Positions 30,926-43,706 of a stretch of DNA of 64,000 nt are shown piece after piece (position 1 is the stretch's first letter; each line of letters opens with the position of its first letter). A model generated the notes under the pieces. It had not been told where the DNA came from. It did no database searches and saw only the letters and a list, made by a program, of their open reading frames with translations. A program made the translations under genes and the position numbers. Source of the DNA: an uncultured Pelagibacteraceae bacterium (GTDB lineage Bacteria; Pseudomonadota; Alphaproteobacteria; Pelagibacterales; Pelagibacteraceae); contig CACPMF010000005.1 of NCBI GenBank assembly GCA_902634935.1, forward strand, positions 18,596 to 82,595, in the 5' to 3' direction.

Positions 30926-32418
30926 TATTTCTTTGCAATACTTTGTGTTAAATTTGTATTATAGTTATCTAATAAACTTGTTACAGATGTTTCAATTGAA
31001 TTTATTAATGGCTCTGGATAAAATCCGAAAAATATAATTGGTATTGCTAATAAAATAAGAATTAATAACTCAAATTTTTTTAGATCTTTCATACTTTTAA
31101 TTTCTTCATGAATTATTTCACCAAATACAACTCTTTTGTACATCCAAAGTATGTAAGCTGCTCCTAAAATAACACCTAAACTTGCAATAGTTGCAACTAG
31201 AAAACTTTTTTTGAATGTGCCCATTAAGATTAGAAATTCGCCAATAAATCCGCTTGTACCTGGAAGTCCTAGAGAACCTAGGGCAAATATCATAAATACA
31301 ATACCATATTTTGGCATCACAGTTACTAACCCGCCATATTTTTTTATCAATCTTGTATGATTTCTATCGTAAACAACACCAACGCTTAAGAATAGAGCTG
31401 CTGACACTAATCCATGACTGATCATTTGAAATATACTGCCCTCAATGCCTTGTTGCGTCATGGTAAAAATTCCAAGTGTTACAAAACCCATATGCGCAAC
31501 TGAAGAATAAGCAATCAACTTTTTCATATCTTCCTGCATTAGAGCAACTAAAGATGTGTAAATAATTGCAATCAAACTTAATGCAAAGACAAGTGGCACA
31601 AAATATTCAGAAGCTAATGGAAATAATCCTAAAGAAAATCTTATAAATCCATACCCAGCCATTTTTAGTAATATTGCTGCAAGTAAAACAGATCCTGCAG
31701 TTGGTGCCTCAACGTGAGCATCTGGCAACCAAGTGTGTACCGGCCACATAGGTGTTTTTACTGCAAATGAACTAAAGAAAGCTAGCCATAAAAGTTTTTG
31801 ATATTGTTCTCCAATTCCAATTTCATACAACTTTTCAACATCAGTTGTTCCAGATATCCAATAAATAGATATTATTGCAATCAACATTAAAACTGAACCT
31901 AGCAAGGTATATAAAAAGAATTTGAAGGCTGAATAAACTCTTCTTTCACCACCCCAGATACCGATAATTAGGAACATAGGTATTAAGCCACCTTCAAAAA
32001 ATAAATAGAAAATTATTAAATCGAGGGAGCAGAAAACTCCAATCATTAGAGTTTCCATTATAAGTATTGCTATTAAAAAATCTTTTAAACGGTGCTTAAT
32101 TGTTGAAATTACAGAAATTATACAAATTGGTGTTATAAAAGTTGTAAGTAAAATAAATAAAATTGAAATTCCATCAACCCCTACTTTATAGTTAATAAAA
32201 CCAGATAACCATTCTCTATTTTCTACAAATTGAAAATTAATAGAAGATTTATCAAAAATTAACCAAAGATATATTGAGAGAATAAAGTTTGCTAAAGATA
32301 TGAATAATGCAACATATTTACTGCTTTGATATTTACTATTTGATGATTTTGTAAATAAAATAAACAAAGCACCAATTGTTGGCAGTATTATTAAAGATGA
32401 AATGATTGGAAAGTCCAT
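30925..32418 (-). CDS. nuoM: NADH-quinone oxidoreductase subunit M
   Basis: KTPMWPVHTWLPDAHVEAPTAGSVLLAAILLKMAGYGFIRFSL, KKLIAYSSVAHMGFVTLGIF. Confidence 0.95.
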   Translation of the reverse strand: MDFPIISSLIILPTIGALFILFTKSSNSKYQSSKYVALFISLANFILSIYLWLIFDKSSINFQFVENREWLSGFINYKVGVDGISILFILLTTFITPICIISVISTIKHRLKDFLIAILIMETLMIGVFCSLDLIIFYLFFEGGLIPMFLIIGIWGGERRVYSAFKFFLYTLLGSVLMLIAIISIYWISGTTDVEKLYEIGIGEQYQKLLWLAFFSSFAVKTPMWPVHTWLPDAHVEAPTAGSVLLAAILLKMAGYGFIRFSLGLFPLASEYFVPLVFALSLIAIIYTSLVALMQEDMKKLIAYSSVAHMGFVTLGIFTMTQQGIEGSIFQMISHGLVSAALFLSVGVVYDRNHTRLIKKYGGLVTVMPKYGIVFMIFALGSLGLPGTSGFIGEFLILMGTFKKSFLVATIASLGVILGAAYILWMYKRVVFGEIIHEEIKSMKDLKKFELLILILLAIPIIFFGFYPEPLINSIETSVTSLLDNYNTNLTQSIAKK

Positions 32419-34331
32419 TATACTAAAATTAATAAAGTTAGTAAAACTGAGAAACCAAGAAGCATTATAAATGCATATTGGTAGATATACCCACTTTGAA
32501 ATTTAACAGCTCTAGCTGAAAAATTTTTTATCACTTTAGATATTCCATCAGGTCCGAATCTATCAATAACTGACCCATCAATTTGTTTCCATAAAAATTT
32601 TCCAATTCTTTTTGACGGATTTACAAAAATAAAGTCATAAAGTTCATCGAAATACCATTTTTTTTGTAAAAAAATATAAAGTGGTTTATTTATTTTAGCA
32701 ATTTCATCTACAACTGACAAATTTCTTACAAACAGAAAAAATGATAATGGTATTGATATGACAACTAGAGATGGGGTTAAAAATAAAAACCAATTAGGTG
32801 GATGATCTGTACTTAATGGTTCAAGAAATTTAATTGAACTATTCCAAAATACATAAGATAATTCTTTCCCAATAAATAGATCTTTAAATAGCATGCCAGC
32901 AAAAATTGCACCAATTGCAAGAATAATAAGTGGTATAAGCATTGTTGGTGGTGACTCATGCATATTATCAATATTTAATTCTGAATTATTATAAGTGCCA
33001 TGAAAAGTTTTAAAAATAAGTCTCCATGAATATATTGATGTTAAAAAGGCTGTGAAAATTCCGACGTAGGCTGCATACATTCCAACATTGTTCCCACTTA
33101 AATATGCAAACTCAATAATTGCATCTTTTGAGTAAAATCCTGATAACAAAGGAAATCCGGTGAGTGCTAGGGTTCCAATTATCATTAAACTATATGTGTA
33201 AGGTATTTTTTTCCAGACACCTCCCATTAAATTAATATTTTGCTCATCTTTAAACGAATGAATTACAGAACCAGAGCCTAAAAATAAAAGTGCTTTAAAA
33301 AAGGCATGAGTAAATAAATGAAACATTGCAACATTATATGCTCCAACACCTGCCGCAAAAAACATATACCCTAATTGACTACAGGTTGAATAAGCAATAA
33401 TTTTTTTAATATCTGTCTGAACTAAAGCAACACTCGCAGCAAAAATTGCTGTTACCATTCCAATAATAGTTACAACAGATAAAGCTAATTCAGAATATTC
33501 ATAAATTGGTGAACATCTTACGACCAGAAATACTCCAGCTGTTACCATTGTTGCAGCATGAATAAGTGCTGATACGGGCGTAGGGCCTTCCATTGCGTCT
33601 GGTAACCATGTGTGAAGTAAAAATTGTGCAGATTTACCCATTGCACCGACGAATAAAAGTAAACAAATTAAGTCTACAGAATTGATGTCAAAACTAAGGA
33701 AATTTAATTCCTTATCTAATATATTTGGAATTTGTTGAAAAACTTCATCGTAGTTTACTGTCCCAAATAAATAAAAAATTAAAAAAATACCTAAAGCAAA
33801 TCCAAAATCACCAACCCGGTTTACAATAAATGCTTTAATCGCTGCTTTATTTGCACTTTCTTTCTTAAACCAGAACCCAATTAAAAAGTATGAACATAAT
33901 CCAACTCCTTCCCAGCCAAAAAACAATTGTATAAAATTATCAGATGTAACAAGAGTTAACATTGCAAATGTGAATAATGATAAATAAGACATGAAACGTG
34001 ACTTATGTGGATCATGAGACATGTAACCAATTGAATATATATGCACTATGGCCGAGACCAATGTAACAACGACAAGCATAACTGCAGAAAGTGAATCAAT
34101 ATTTACTGACCAATTTACATTAAGACTTCCTGAATTTATCCATTTAGCAATAATTAAGTTTTCTGAGTATCCAGTAGCTATAACATTATATAAAACAATA
34201 ACTGATAAAAAAGCTGATATGGAAACAAACAAACTTGTAATTAATTGAGATGCTTTGTCTCCAATTAATTTTCCAAAAAATCCAGATATTATTGATGCAG
34301 CGAGTGGTAAAAATAAAATATAATATCCCAT
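32418..34331 (-). CDS. nuoL: NADH-quinone oxidoreductase subunit L
   Basis: FFGWEGVGLCSYFLIGFW, LHTWLPDAMEGPTPVSALIHAATMVTAGVFLVVR, KKIIAYSTCSQLGYMFFA. Confidence 0.95.
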   Translation of the reverse strand: MGYYILFLPLAASIISGFFGKLIGDKASQLITSLFVSISAFLSVIVLYNVIATGYSENLIIAKWINSGSLNVNWSVNIDSLSAVMLVVVTLVSAIVHIYSIGYMSHDPHKSRFMSYLSLFTFAMLTLVTSDNFIQLFFGWEGVGLCSYFLIGFWFKKESANKAAIKAFIVNRVGDFGFALGIFLIFYLFGTVNYDEVFQQIPNILDKELNFLSFDINSVDLICLLLFVGAMGKSAQFLLHTWLPDAMEGPTPVSALIHAATMVTAGVFLVVRCSPIYEYSELALSVVTIIGMVTAIFAASVALVQTDIKKIIAYSTCSQLGYMFFAAGVGAYNVAMFHLFTHAFFKALLFLGSGSVIHSFKDEQNINLMGGVWKKIPYTYSLMIIGTLALTGFPLLSGFYSKDAIIEFAYLSGNNVGMYAAYVGIFTAFLTSIYSWRLIFKTFHGTYNNSELNIDNMHESPPTMLIPLIILAIGAIFAGMLFKDLFIGKELSYVFWNSSIKFLEPLSTDHPPNWFLFLTPSLVVISIPLSFFLFVRNLSVVDEIAKINKPLYIFLQKKWYFDELYDFIFVNPSKRIGKFLWKQIDGSVIDRFGPDGISKVIKNFSARAVKFQSGYIYQYAFIMLLGFSVLLTLLILV

Positions 34332-34332
34332 T

Positions 34333-34644
34333 TCATCCTTTTAAACTGTCAATCTCTTCAACTCTAATTGTTCCTGAATTCCTATAATAAATAACTATAA
34401 TTGCTAATCCTATAGCAGCCTCAGCTGCAGCTACTGTTAATATAAATAGTGTAAAAACTTGACCACTGAGATCATTAATAAAAATTGAAAAGGAAACCAA
34501 GTTAATATTTACGGATAACAAAATTAATTCAATACTCATCAAAATAACAATAACGTTTTTTCTATTTAAAAAAATACCAACCACTCCAATAGTAAATATA
34601 ATAGCAGCAAGGGTTAAATAATGACCGAGACCAATACTAAGCAT
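34333..34644 (-). CDS. nuoK: NADH-quinone oxidoreductase subunit K
   Basis: [62 protein letters not shown]. Confidence 0.95.
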   Translation of the reverse strand: MLSIGLGHYLTLAAIIFTIGVVGIFLNRKNVIVILMSIELILLSVNINLVSFSIFINDLSGQVFTLFILTVAAAEAAIGLAIIVIYYRNSGTIRVEEIDSLKG

Positions 34645-35269
34645 CTATTTTAACTCCTTTTTTTGTTTCTACGTCTATCAATTCAACGCCTTCATTTCTT
34701 TCCCTGGAAATTTGTTTAAAATAGCTTTGTGTTTTTACGCCAGATCGTTTCCTAAAAGTGAGCACAATTGCTCCGATCATAGCAACCAAAAGCACCATTC
34801 CTGATAATTGAAATAAGTGAACATAGTCAGTGTAAATAACATTACCCAAAGACTGGGTATTTGTTAAATTTAAATTCAGATTTATATTTATAGATTCTTG
34901 CAGTTCAGCTTTGTACTTCCATCCACCTATGACAATCAGTAATTCTGAAAAAATTACTAAACTAACTAAGAGACCTACGGGTATATGAGAGCTACTATCA
35001 CTTGCTACGAACCATTCATTTTTCTGCTGTGCAACATTTAACATCATTACAACAAAAAGAAATAAAACTGCAACTGCCCCCACATAAACGATTAACATTA
35101 TCATTCCTAAAAATTCTGCTCCTATCATAATAAAAAGGCAGGATATGCTTATGAAATCTAAGATTAAAAAAAAAACTGAATGAACAGTATTTCTTGAAAC
35201 TGTTACCATTATTGCTGAAACAATTGCAATCAAAGAAAAAATATAAAAAACAACTGCGTGTGCTATCAT
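34637..35269 (-). CDS. nuoJ: NADH-quinone oxidoreductase subunit J
   Basis: [52 protein letters not shown]. Confidence 0.94.
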   Translation of the reverse strand: MIAHAVVFYIFSLIAIVSAIMVTVSRNTVHSVFFLILDFISISCLFIMIGAEFLGMIMLIVYVGAVAVLFLFVVMMLNVAQQKNEWFVASDSSSHIPVGLLVSLVIFSELLIVIGGWKYKAELQESININLNLNLTNTQSLGNVIYTDYVHLFQLSGMVLLVAMIGAIVLTFRKRSGVKTQSYFKQISRERNEGVELIDVETKKGVKIDA

Positions 35270-35273
35270 CTAT

Positions 35274-35759
35274 TTATCGATGAGAACTGTCAGCTTTAAT
35301 ATTTGCTGCTAAGATACTTTCCCATCTGTCTCCATTTTCTAATAACTTATCCTTGTTATAATAAAGTTCTTCTCTTGTTTGTGTGGCAAATTCAAAATTT
35401 GGTCCTTGTACTATAGCATCTACAGGACATGATTGTTCGCACAATCCACAATATATACATTTTAGCATATCAATATCATATCTAGTCGTTTTACGACTGC
35501 CGTCTGATCTTTCCTGCGACTCAATAGTAATTGCTTGTGCTGGGCAAACTGCTTCACATAATTTACACGCTATACATCTTTCTTCTCCATTTGGATATCT
35601 TCTTAAAGCGTGCTCACCTCTTGCGCGTGGGCTAACAAATCCTTTTTCAAATGGATAATTTATAGTTTTTTTTTGTCGAAAAGACTCTTTAATCGCTATT
35701 AATAATCCAGATACAAAATCGATCATTAAAATTGTTTTAAAAAATCTTTTTATTTTCAT
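35274..35759 (-). CDS. nuoI: NADH-quinone oxidoreductase subunit I (2x 4Fe-4S)
   Basis: [34 protein letters not shown] and [36 protein letters not shown]. Confidence 0.97.
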   Translation of the reverse strand: MKIKRFFKTILMIDFVSGLLIAIKESFRQKKTINYPFEKGFVSPRARGEHALRRYPNGEERCIACKLCEAVCPAQAITIESQERSDGSRKTTRYDIDMLKCIYCGLCEQSCPVDAIVQGPNFEFATQTREELYYNKDKLLENGDRWESILAANIKADSSHR

Positions 35760-35760
35760 T

Positions 35761-36762
35761 TTAATTTCCCGGTAATAAATCGAAATACATTAAATATCCT
35801 GCTGTTAACACCACCCAAGTTAAAGACAAAGGTAAGAAAACTTTCCAACCAAGTCGCATTAATTGATCGTATCTATATCTTGGAACAATAGCTTTTACTA
35901 AAGCAAATAAGATAAATAATAATAAAATTTTTAGTATTAACCATATTGGTGAGGGAATAACATTAAATGGAAAAATATCTATAGGTGACAACCACCCGCC
36001 TAAGAATAAGATAGACCCTAATGCACACATTAATAAAATATTAGCATATTCACCTAACCAGAACATTGCATACATCATCCCTGAATATTCAGTTTGATAA
36101 CCTGCAACAAGTTCTGCCTCGGCTTCTGGTAAATCAAAAGGAGGTCTATTTGTTTCAGCTAATGCTGAAATAAAAAATATAACAAACATTGGAAATAATG
36201 GAATTATATACCAAACATTTTCCTGTGCTTTTACAATGTCAGATAAATTTAATGATCCCACGCACAAAAGTACATTTATAATAATTATTCCGATGGAAAC
36301 TTCGTAAGAAACCATTTGAGCAGCTGACCTTATTGCTCCAAGAAATGGATACTTTGAGTTAGATGCCCATCCTCCCATTATAATTCCATAAACTCCTAAG
36401 GATGATACAGCAAATAAATACAGTATTCCTACGTTAATATCTGCAAGAACAAAATCTTCACTAAATGGAATTACTGCCCATGATATTAAAGCAAGAGTCA
36501 TTGTAATAATTGGGGCTAAAATAAAAATTACTTTATTTGAACTAGCAGGGATAATTATTTCTTTAAAAATATATTTTAAAGCGTCAGCTAAAGATTGAAA
36601 TAAACCAAATGGTCCAACAACATTTGGGCCTCTTCTTTTTTGAACAAACGCCCAAACACGTCTGTCTAGCCACACTATCATTGCCACCGAAACCAAAACA
36701 GGTATTAGCAACATTAAGATTTTCAGAACTTCGGAAAAAAGGAGTGATGCGTAATCTGGCAT
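35761..36762 (-). CDS. nuoH: NADH-quinone oxidoreductase subunit H
   Basis: ERR-like region [60 protein letters not shown]. Confidence 0.97.
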   Translation of the reverse strand: MPDYASLLFSEVLKILMLLIPVLVSVAMIVWLDRRVWAFVQKRRGPNVVGPFGLFQSLADALKYIFKEIIIPASSNKVIFILAPIITMTLALISWAVIPFSEDFVLADINVGILYLFAVSSLGVYGIIMGGWASNSKYPFLGAIRSAAQMVSYEVSIGIIIINVLLCVGSLNLSDIVKAQENVWYIIPLFPMFVIFFISALAETNRPPFDLPEAEAELVAGYQTEYSGMMYAMFWLGEYANILLMCALGSILFLGGWLSPIDIFPFNVIPSPIWLILKILLLFILFALVKAIVPRYRYDQLMRLGWKVFLPLSLTWVVLTAGYLMYFDLLPGN

Positions 36763-38792
36763 TATCCCTCAGTACCTGTTTTCTTAAAATTTGTCCTTAA
36801 ACTTTTACACTCACCCATAGTTTTTGATGCACGTGCAATAACATTAGAGTGATAATAATCAATATCGTCCATTAGTATTTTTTCGTTCAAGAATTTATAA
36901 TTTGGTGTCATAAATTTTTTATTTGTTGGGTTTATATTTAAGAAGTTAAACATTGCATTATCAAGATCTTCTTTTTTATCATAAAGTTTTTTTCTTTTTA
37001 TAGATGATGCTAATTCATTAACTATTTCCCAATCTTCTTTTGCATCTCCAGGGGGGTAAGAAGACTTGTATGATTTTTGTATTTTTCCTTCTAAATTAGC
37101 AAAGTATCCATCTTGCTCTGTAAAGGCTGCACCGGGCAAAATTATATCTGCTAAAGAAGCGCCTCTATCTCCATGACTTCCAACATAAATAATAAACTCA
37201 TTTTTTTTTCTAAACTTTAGATTTTCTTGGCCAAATAAAAAAAGCACTTCGATTTCATTGTTTTGAATTTTTTTAAGTGTTTGGTTAGACCCATCATCTG
37301 AGCTTAAAATGTCTAAATAATATGATCCAACTGTAGAAGCATTATTTGATAGTATATTTAATGAATTCCATTCTTCATTTATTTTATCTTTACTTTGAAG
37401 ATATTTTTTTAATTCCTCAAATATATAAATAGATGAATTTAGTTTTAATGCTGTTTGACCAATGATAAAAATAGGCTTTATTGAATTAAAAATCTCTTCG
37501 GAAATTTTGTGAGTATGATTTACTATATCTTTAATTGTTTTTGTTGAGTTATCTAAAATTTTATAGGGATAAGTTAAATCACCAACATCTCCCAAAGAAT
37601 AAATTTGTGTTTTATTTTTAATATAATTTTTTCTTATTCTGGAATTAAGCATTGTTGCTTCAAATCTTGGATTTGCACCTATTAAAATAATTAAATCAGA
37701 CTCTTCAATCCCCTCAATTTTAGAATTAAATATAAAATTTTCTCTTTCTGACTTATTTACATAAAAATTTTCAGATCTTGAGTCTAGATTTTCAGATCTT
37801 AATGTTTTTTCAAAGAAATCCTTTAATGCAAACATTGTTTCCATATTTGTCATATCGCCTGTCAAAGCTGCAATTTTATCAGATTGAGTTTTAGAAATTT
37901 TTTCGAAAATTTTTGTATAAGCATCTTTCCATGAAATTTTTTCAAATTTTTTATTTTTTTTATAATAAGGTGTATCTAAACGTTGATTTTTTAAACCATC
38001 GCATGCATACCTAGTTTTATCGGAAATCCATTCTTCATTTATTTCCTCATTTATTCTAGGTAATACCCTTTTTACTTCCCAGCCATAAGTATCAACTCTT
38101 ATATTTGAGCCAACAGCATCCATAACATCTATGGTTTCAGTTTTTTTTAATTCCCATGGTCTTGCCTCAAAAACATAAGGTTTCGATGTAAGTGCTCCAA
38201 CAGGACATAAATCAATTACATTAGCTGATAGCTCTGACTCCATAGCTTTTTCTAAGTAAGTGGTGATTTGCATATCTTCACCTCTTCCTATCGCACCTAG
38301 CTCAGGAACACCTGCAACTTCAGTTGCAAATCTTACACATCTAGTACAATGTATACACCTTGTCATCTGGGTTTTTATCAAAGGACCCATATATTTTTCA
38401 GGCACGTACCTTTTGTTTTCTTTAAATCTACTTTTATCAATTCCATAGAACATAGACTGGTCTTGCAAGTCACATTCTCCACCTTGATCACAAACAGGAC
38501 AATCTAAAGGGTGATTTGCTAATAAAAATTCCATAACACCTTTTCTTGATTTCTCAACTTTTTCAGTATTTGTTCTTATTACCATTCCATCAGCTGCAGG
38601 CATTGCACATGAAGCTACAGGTTTTGGAGATTTTTCCATTTCTACTAGACACATTCTGCAATTTCCAGCAATAGACAATTTTTCGTGATAACAAAATCTT
38701 GGAATTTCTACTCCTGCCTGTTCACAAGCTTGTAGAACTGTCAAACCTTCTTCAACTTCAACATCAATGTCATTAACTTTTAATTTAAGCAT
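36762..38792 (-). CDS. nuoG: NADH-quinone oxidoreductase subunit G
   Basis: N-terminal 2Fe-2S domain ([24 protein letters not shown]), [26 protein letters not shown], molybdopterin-like C-terminus. Confidence 0.95.
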   Translation of the reverse strand: MLKLKVNDIDVEVEEGLTVLQACEQAGVEIPRFCYHEKLSIAGNCRMCLVEMEKSPKPVASCAMPAADGMVIRTNTEKVEKSRKGVMEFLLANHPLDCPVCDQGGECDLQDQSMFYGIDKSRFKENKRYVPEKYMGPLIKTQMTRCIHCTRCVRFATEVAGVPELGAIGRGEDMQITTYLEKAMESELSANVIDLCPVGALTSKPYVFEARPWELKKTETIDVMDAVGSNIRVDTYGWEVKRVLPRINEEINEEWISDKTRYACDGLKNQRLDTPYYKKNKKFEKISWKDAYTKIFEKISKTQSDKIAALTGDMTNMETMFALKDFFEKTLRSENLDSRSENFYVNKSERENFIFNSKIEGIEESDLIILIGANPRFEATMLNSRIRKNYIKNKTQIYSLGDVGDLTYPYKILDNSTKTIKDIVNHTHKISEEIFNSIKPIFIIGQTALKLNSSIYIFEELKKYLQSKDKINEEWNSLNILSNNASTVGSYYLDILSSDDGSNQTLKKIQNNEIEVLFLFGQENLKFRKKNEFIIYVGSHGDRGASLADIILPGAAFTEQDGYFANLEGKIQKSYKSSYPPGDAKEDWEIVNELASSIKRKKLYDKKEDLDNAMFNFLNINPTNKKFMTPNYKFLNEKILMDDIDYYHSNVIARASKTMGECKSLRTNFKKTGTEG

Positions 38793-40116
38793 TTTCTTTT
38801 TCCAAAAGATGTTGATCTACTAAATAAGGAACTTCTTTCTTTCTTTGAATTAATGGATCATATTTATTTCTCTCTAAAATTTCATCTTTAAAATTTCTTA
38901 TTAAACCTTGTACTGGCCATGATGAACCTTCGCCAAATGCACAAATTGTATGTCCCTCAATTTGTTTTGTAACATCCATCAACATGTCAACCTCGTCTCT
39001 AGTTGCCTCACCCTTTGCCATTCTCTCTAACATTCTCCACATCCAGCCAGATCCCTCTCTACATGGGGTACATTGTCCACAGCTTTCGTGTTTATAAAAT
39101 CTGGCAATCCTTGCCATACATTTAATTATGTCTTGATCTTTATTAATAACAACAATACCAGCAGTTCCAAGCCCGGTTTTATTTTCGACACAAGCGTCAA
39201 AATCCATTTTTATAGTATCACAAACTTCTCTTGGTAATAAAGGCATTGAGGATCCACCAGGTATAACAGCTTTTAAATTATCCCAGCCTCCGACAACTCC
39301 CCCCGCATGTTTCTCAATTAAATCTTTTAAAGGTACACCCATTTCTTCCTCAACATTGCATGGATTATTTACATTGCCTGAAATACAAAAAATTTTTGTT
39401 CCTGTGTTTTTTTCTCTACCTAAAGAAGAGAACCATTTACCTCCTCTTCTTAATATTGTTGGAACAACTGCAATTGTTTCAACATTATTAATAATTGTTG
39501 GACAGCCATACAAACCTATCAATGCTGGAAAAGGTGGTTTTAGTCTTGGTTGACCTTTATTTCCCTCTAAACTTTCTAAAAGCGCAGTTTCCTCTCCACA
39601 TATATATGCGCCAGCTCCATAGTGAATGAATATATCAAAATCCCATCCAGTAGATGATGCATTTTTCCCAATTAATCCATTGCTATAAGCTTCATCAATA
39701 GCTTTTTGAAGTTTTTGACCTTCATTAAAATATTCACCTCTTATATAAATGTAGCAGGTATGGGCTTTGACTGCGTATGAAGCTATTAGACACCCCTCTA
39801 TTAATTTATGAGGTTCAAATCTTAGAATATCTCTATCCTTACACGTTCCTGGTTCAGACTCGTCAGCATTAATAACCAAATAATGAGGTTTCGAACCTAC
39901 TTCTTTGGGGGCAAAAGACCACTTCAAACCTGTTGGAAAACCTGCTCCACCACGACCACGCAATTGAGAAGTTTTAATTTCCTCAATTATCCAACTTCGA
40001 CCTTTATTAAAAATTTCCTTAGTTTCTAACCAGTCTCCACGTTTTTTAGCAGAGTCCAATTCTGCTCCAAAGTCGTTGTATAAATTTTGAAATATTCTGT
40101 CTTCGTCTTTAAGCAT
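38785..40116 (-). CDS. nuoF: NADH-quinone oxidoreductase subunit F
   Basis: [67 protein letters not shown]. Confidence 0.97.
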   Translation of the reverse strand: MLKDEDRIFQNLYNDFGAELDSAKKRGDWLETKEIFNKGRSWIIEEIKTSQLRGRGGAGFPTGLKWSFAPKEVGSKPHYLVINADESEPGTCKDRDILRFEPHKLIEGCLIASYAVKAHTCYIYIRGEYFNEGQKLQKAIDEAYSNGLIGKNASSTGWDFDIFIHYGAGAYICGEETALLESLEGNKGQPRLKPPFPALIGLYGCPTIINNVETIAVVPTILRRGGKWFSSLGREKNTGTKIFCISGNVNNPCNVEEEMGVPLKDLIEKHAGGVVGGWDNLKAVIPGGSSMPLLPREVCDTIKMDFDACVENKTGLGTAGIVVINKDQDIIKCMARIARFYKHESCGQCTPCREGSGWMWRMLERMAKGEATRDEVDMLMDVTKQIEGHTICAFGEGSSWPVQGLIRNFKDEILERNKYDPLIQRKKEVPYLVDQHLLEKENA

Positions 40117-40717
40117 TTTTGTTACTCAATAAAGTTTTTCTAATATTTTCAGGCTCTGAGCTTAATCTTCCTCTGTATGAACCTGGTTCTGGTTTCTGAT
40201 TTTTATCAATTTGATCTATAATTTTACTAAATTTTTCCTCATCTAAATCCTCAAAATAATCGTCATTAATTTGAACCATTGGAGAATTAACGCAAGCTCC
40301 TAGACATTCGACTTCCATCCATGATGATTTACCATTTTTAGAAATTTCAGACTCGTTTTCAGAAATTTTTTTTTTACAAACATCTACTAATTTATATGCT
40401 CCTCTAATCATACATGGGGTTGTTGTACAAACTTGAAAAAAATAATCTCCTACAGGAGTTAAATTATACATACTATAGAAGGTTGCAACTTCATAAACTT
40501 TTATGTAAGGCATATCCAACATCTTTGCTATATATTTCATTGCTGATAAGGGTATCCAATTATTATTTTGTTTCTGGGCAATATAAAGTAAAGCCATTAC
40601 AGCACTTTTTTGTTTACCTTTTGGATAATTTGTAATTATTTTTTCAGCTTCTTCTAAATTTTTGCTATCAAATTCAAAATTATCTGGTTGATTTTTTGAA
40701 ATTTTTTTTAGACTCAT
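40109..40717 (-). CDS. nuoE: NADH-quinone oxidoreductase subunit E (thioredoxin-like 2Fe-2S)
   Basis: [37 protein letters not shown] and [23 protein letters not shown]. Confidence 0.95.
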   Translation of the reverse strand: MSLKKISKNQPDNFEFDSKNLEEAEKIITNYPKGKQKSAVMALLYIAQKQNNNWIPLSAMKYIAKMLDMPYIKVYEVATFYSMYNLTPVGDYFFQVCTTTPCMIRGAYKLVDVCKKKISENESEISKNGKSSWMEVECLGACVNSPMVQINDDYFEDLDEEKFSKIIDQIDKNQKPEPGSYRGRLSSEPENIRKTLLSNKNA

Positions 40718-41889
40718 CTATCAACCTCTCCAAATACTATATCCATAGAACCTAATACTGCAGGCACATCTGCTAACATGTGACCTTTAATTAAATAGTC
40801 CATTGCTTGAAGATGAGAAAATCCTGGAGCTCTTATTTTGCATTTGTAGGGTTTACTAGATCCATCAGAAATTAAATAAACTCCAAACTCTCCTTTTGGC
40901 GCCTCAACAGCTGTATAAATTTCATCTTCATCTACTCTGTAACCTTCGGTAAAAAGTTTAAAGTGATGAATTAAAGCTTCCATGGACTGCTTTATTTCTT
41001 TTTTTGATGGTGGGCTTAACTTTCCATCATTTGTTTTGATAGGACCTTTTGGTAAATTTGCAAGACACTGATTGATAATATTTACGCTCTCTCTCATCTC
41101 CTCAATTCTGCATAAGTATCTATCATAACAATCACCATTTTTTCCCACAGGAATTTTAAATTCTACTTGTTCATAACAATCATACGGCTGAGATTTTCTT
41201 AAGTCCCATGGAACTCCAGATCCTCTTAGCATTACACCTGAAAAGGAATAATCGAGTGCGTCTTGTTTAGAAACAATACCTATATCAACATTTCTTTGTT
41301 TAAATATTCTGTTATCAGTTAATAATGTTTCAAGATCATCGATAATTTTCGGAAATTTTTCACAAAACTCAGCAATTTCAGAATCTAGACCTTTTGGTAG
41401 ATCTTGATGTACTCCACCAGCTCTAAAATAATTAGCGTGTAATCTTGAACCTGAAACCTTTTCATAAAATCCCATTAATGTTTCTCTTTCTTCAAAACCC
41501 CAAAGTGTTGGGGTAAGAGCTCCTACATCCATTGCTTGAGTTGTTACATTTAATATATGGCTTAAAATTCTTCCTATTTCACAAAAAATTACTCTTATAA
41601 ATTGGGCTCTTGCTGGAACATTTATTTTTAAGATTTTTTCAATCGCTAATGCAAATGCATGCTCTTGATTCATTGGTGCTACATAATCAAGTCTATCAAA
41701 GTAAGGTACTGCTTGTGCGTAAGTTTTATTTTCAATCAATTTTTCTGTACCTCTGTGTAACAACCCAATGTGTGGATCTGCCTTTTCAACTACCTCGCCA
41801 TCTAACTGAAGAATTAATCTTAATACACCATGAGCAGCAGGATGCTGAGGTCCAAAATTTAAATTTAGTTTTTTTACTTCTTTTGCCAT
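40714..41889 (-). CDS. nuoD: NADH-quinone oxidoreductase subunit D
   Basis: [55 protein letters not shown], terminal DIVFGEVDR. Confidence 0.97.
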   Translation of the reverse strand: MAKEVKKLNLNFGPQHPAAHGVLRLILQLDGEVVEKADPHIGLLHRGTEKLIENKTYAQAVPYFDRLDYVAPMNQEHAFALAIEKILKINVPARAQFIRVIFCEIGRILSHILNVTTQAMDVGALTPTLWGFEERETLMGFYEKVSGSRLHANYFRAGGVHQDLPKGLDSEIAEFCEKFPKIIDDLETLLTDNRIFKQRNVDIGIVSKQDALDYSFSGVMLRGSGVPWDLRKSQPYDCYEQVEFKIPVGKNGDCYDRYLCRIEEMRESVNIINQCLANLPKGPIKTNDGKLSPPSKKEIKQSMEALIHHFKLFTEGYRVDEDEIYTAVEAPKGEFGVYLISDGSSKPYKCKIRAPGFSHLQAMDYLIKGHMLADVPAVLGSMDIVFGEVDR

Positions 41890-42479
41890 TATTTTTTAGA
41901 TTGTTCTTTTATGTATTTTGTTCCTTCCCAAGGGCTTTCATAATCAAAATTTCTATAATTTTGCTCTAATTTAACTGGTTCATAAATTACTTTTTTATCT
42001 TCTTCGCTGTATCGAACCTCATTATGACCTGTTAAAGGAAAATCTTTTCTTAAAGGATGTCCTTTAAATCCATAGTCTGTTAGAATTCTTCTTAAATCAG
42101 GATGATCTTTAAATTCTACACCATACATATCAAAAACTTCTCTCTCCATCCAATTGGCTGAAGGAAATATCGAAGTTAAGGAAGATAAAATTTCACCTTC
42201 TTTCATATCAAATTCAATTTTAATTCTTGAGTTTTTTTCATGACTTAATAGCAAATAAACCATTTTAAATCTTTTGTCTCTCTCAGGATAATCAACTGCA
42301 GTTATATCAATTAATTGTTTGAATTTTGTAGATGAATGTGTTTTTAAAAAAATCATTACTTCAATTAAATTGTTATACTCGATACATATATTAATTTGAT
42401 CATGTTTTATTTTTGAAGATATAATTTTTGTTGTTAGTTCTGAATTAATAGCCTTTTCAAGGCTTTCCAAATTTTCCAT
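41889..42479 (-). CDS. nuoC: NADH-quinone oxidoreductase subunit C
   Basis: [68 protein letters not shown]. Confidence 0.96.
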   Translation of the reverse strand: MENLESLEKAINSELTTKIISSKIKHDQINICIEYNNLIEVMIFLKTHSSTKFKQLIDITAVDYPERDKRFKMVYLLLSHEKNSRIKIEFDMKEGEILSSLTSIFPSANWMEREVFDMYGVEFKDHPDLRRILTDYGFKGHPLRKDFPLTGHNEVRYSEEDKKVIYEPVKLEQNYRNFDYESPWEGTKYIKEQSKK

Positions 42480-42485
42480 TAAATT

Positions 42486-43007
42486 TTATCTTTCTAGTGA
42501 ACCTTTGTTCCTAATCTTTTTTTGCAATTGCATTATTCCATACAAAAGTGCTTCCGCTGAGGGCGGACAACCTGGTACATAAACATCTACTGGCACAATC
42601 TTATCACAACCACGTACTACAGAGTATGAATAATGATAGTAACCTCCTCCATTTGCGCAACTGCCCATTGAAATTACGTATCTTGGTTCTGGCATTTGGT
42701 CATAAACTTTTCTTAAGGCTGGTGCCATTTTATTTGTTAAAGTTCCTGCAACTATCATCACATCTGATTGTCTTGGTGAGGCTCTTGGGGCTGCTCCAAA
42801 TCTCTCTAAATCATATCTAGGCATTGACGTTTGCATCATCTCTACGGCACAACAAGCTAAACCAAATGTCATCCAATGTAGTGAGCCTGTTCGAGCCCAA
42901 TTAGCCAGGTTGTCTAGTGAAGTAGTAATAAAACCATTATCACTAAAATCTTGAGCTAATTGTTTAAACTCATCAGGTATTTTATCTTTTCTTTGCTCTA
43001 AATTCAT
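42486..43007 (-). CDS. nuoB: NADH-quinone oxidoreductase subunit B (ORF extends to 43022; ATG 43007 preferred)
   Basis: [108 protein letters not shown]. Confidence 0.97.
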   Translation of the reverse strand: MNLEQRKDKIPDEFKQLAQDFSDNGFITTSLDNLANWARTGSLHWMTFGLACCAVEMMQTSMPRYDLERFGAAPRASPRQSDVMIVAGTLTNKMAPALRKVYDQMPEPRYVISMGSCANGGGYYHYSYSVVRGCDKIVPVDVYVPGCPPSAEALLYGIMQLQKKIRNKGSLER

Positions 43008-43008
43008 T

Positions 43009-43377
43009 TTACTCCCAATCAAGTGCTCCTTTTTTCCATTCGTAGATAAATCCCACAGTCAAAATAAATAAAAATATCATCATAGAAACGAAACCAAACA
43101 ATCCTATTTTTCCTAAGGATATAGCCCAAGGAAATAGAAATGCTATTTCTAAATCAAATATAATAAAAAGTATCGCTACTAGATAAAATCTAACATCAAA
43201 TTCCATACGTGAGTCATTGAATGGCTCAAAACCGCATTCATATGCAGATAATTTCTCTGGATCTGGTTTTTTAGGAGATGCCAGGTAATTAATTGCAACA
43301 AAAGCCATACTTAGCCCTAGTGCAATCACAAGGAACAGTATTATTGATAAGTAATCTTTTAAAAATTCCGCAAGCAT
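43009..43377 (-). CDS. nuoA: NADH-quinone oxidoreductase subunit A (ORF extends to GTG 43395; ATG 43377 preferred)
   Basis: [39 protein letters not shown]. Confidence 0.95.
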   Translation of the reverse strand: MLAEFLKDYLSIILFLVIALGLSMAFVAINYLASPKKPDPEKLSAYECGFEPFNDSRMEFDVRFYLVAILFIIFDLEIAFLFPWAISLGKIGLFGFVSMMIFLFILTVGFIYEWKKGALDWE

Positions 43378-43461
43378 CGTGAATCTATATAGCACCTTTT
43401 ATATCAACTAAAAGAGCAGATAGGTCACATTTTTAGTGTAAAATAGTATTGATTTTATTGG

Positions 43462-43538
43462 TGGCGGGAGTGAAGGGACTCGAACCCTCGGCCCCGTGCG
43501 TGACAGGCACGTGCTCTAACCAACTGAGCTACACCCCC
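43462..43538 (-). tRNA. tRNA-Asp (anticodon GTC)
   Basis: Reverse strand gggggtgtagctcagttggttagagcacgtgcctGTCacgcacggggccgagggttcgagtcccttcactcccgCCA; intact cloverleaf, encoded CCA. Confidence 0.96.
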
Positions 43539-43545
43539 TTAATTT

Positions 43546-43621
43546 TGGTGGGCAGTAAAGGACTCGAACCTTTGACCCCCTCGGTGTAAACGAGATGCTC
43601 TACCAACTGAGCTAACCGCCC
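43546..43621 (-). tRNA. tRNA-Val (anticodon TAC)
   Basis: Reverse strand gggcggttagctcagttggtagagcatctcgttTACaccgagggggtcaaaggttcgagtcctttactgcccaCCA; encoded CCA. Confidence 0.96.
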
Positions 43622-43706
43622 AAAACCAAAAATTAACGTGTTTATATCTTTTAGAACGTGTAGGTCAAGATTTTTAGGCAATGAAAACGGGCTAAAATTT
43701 TTAGAT

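Noticed and set aside
41610-41969. 119-aa plus-strand ORF antisense to nuoD/nuoC
   Set aside because: Shadow ORF opposite a strongly conserved complex I gene.
43462-43621. Possible integration site for a mobile element at the tRNA pair
   Set aside because: No integrase, no duplicated tRNA 3' end seen nearby, and neighbours are core genes.
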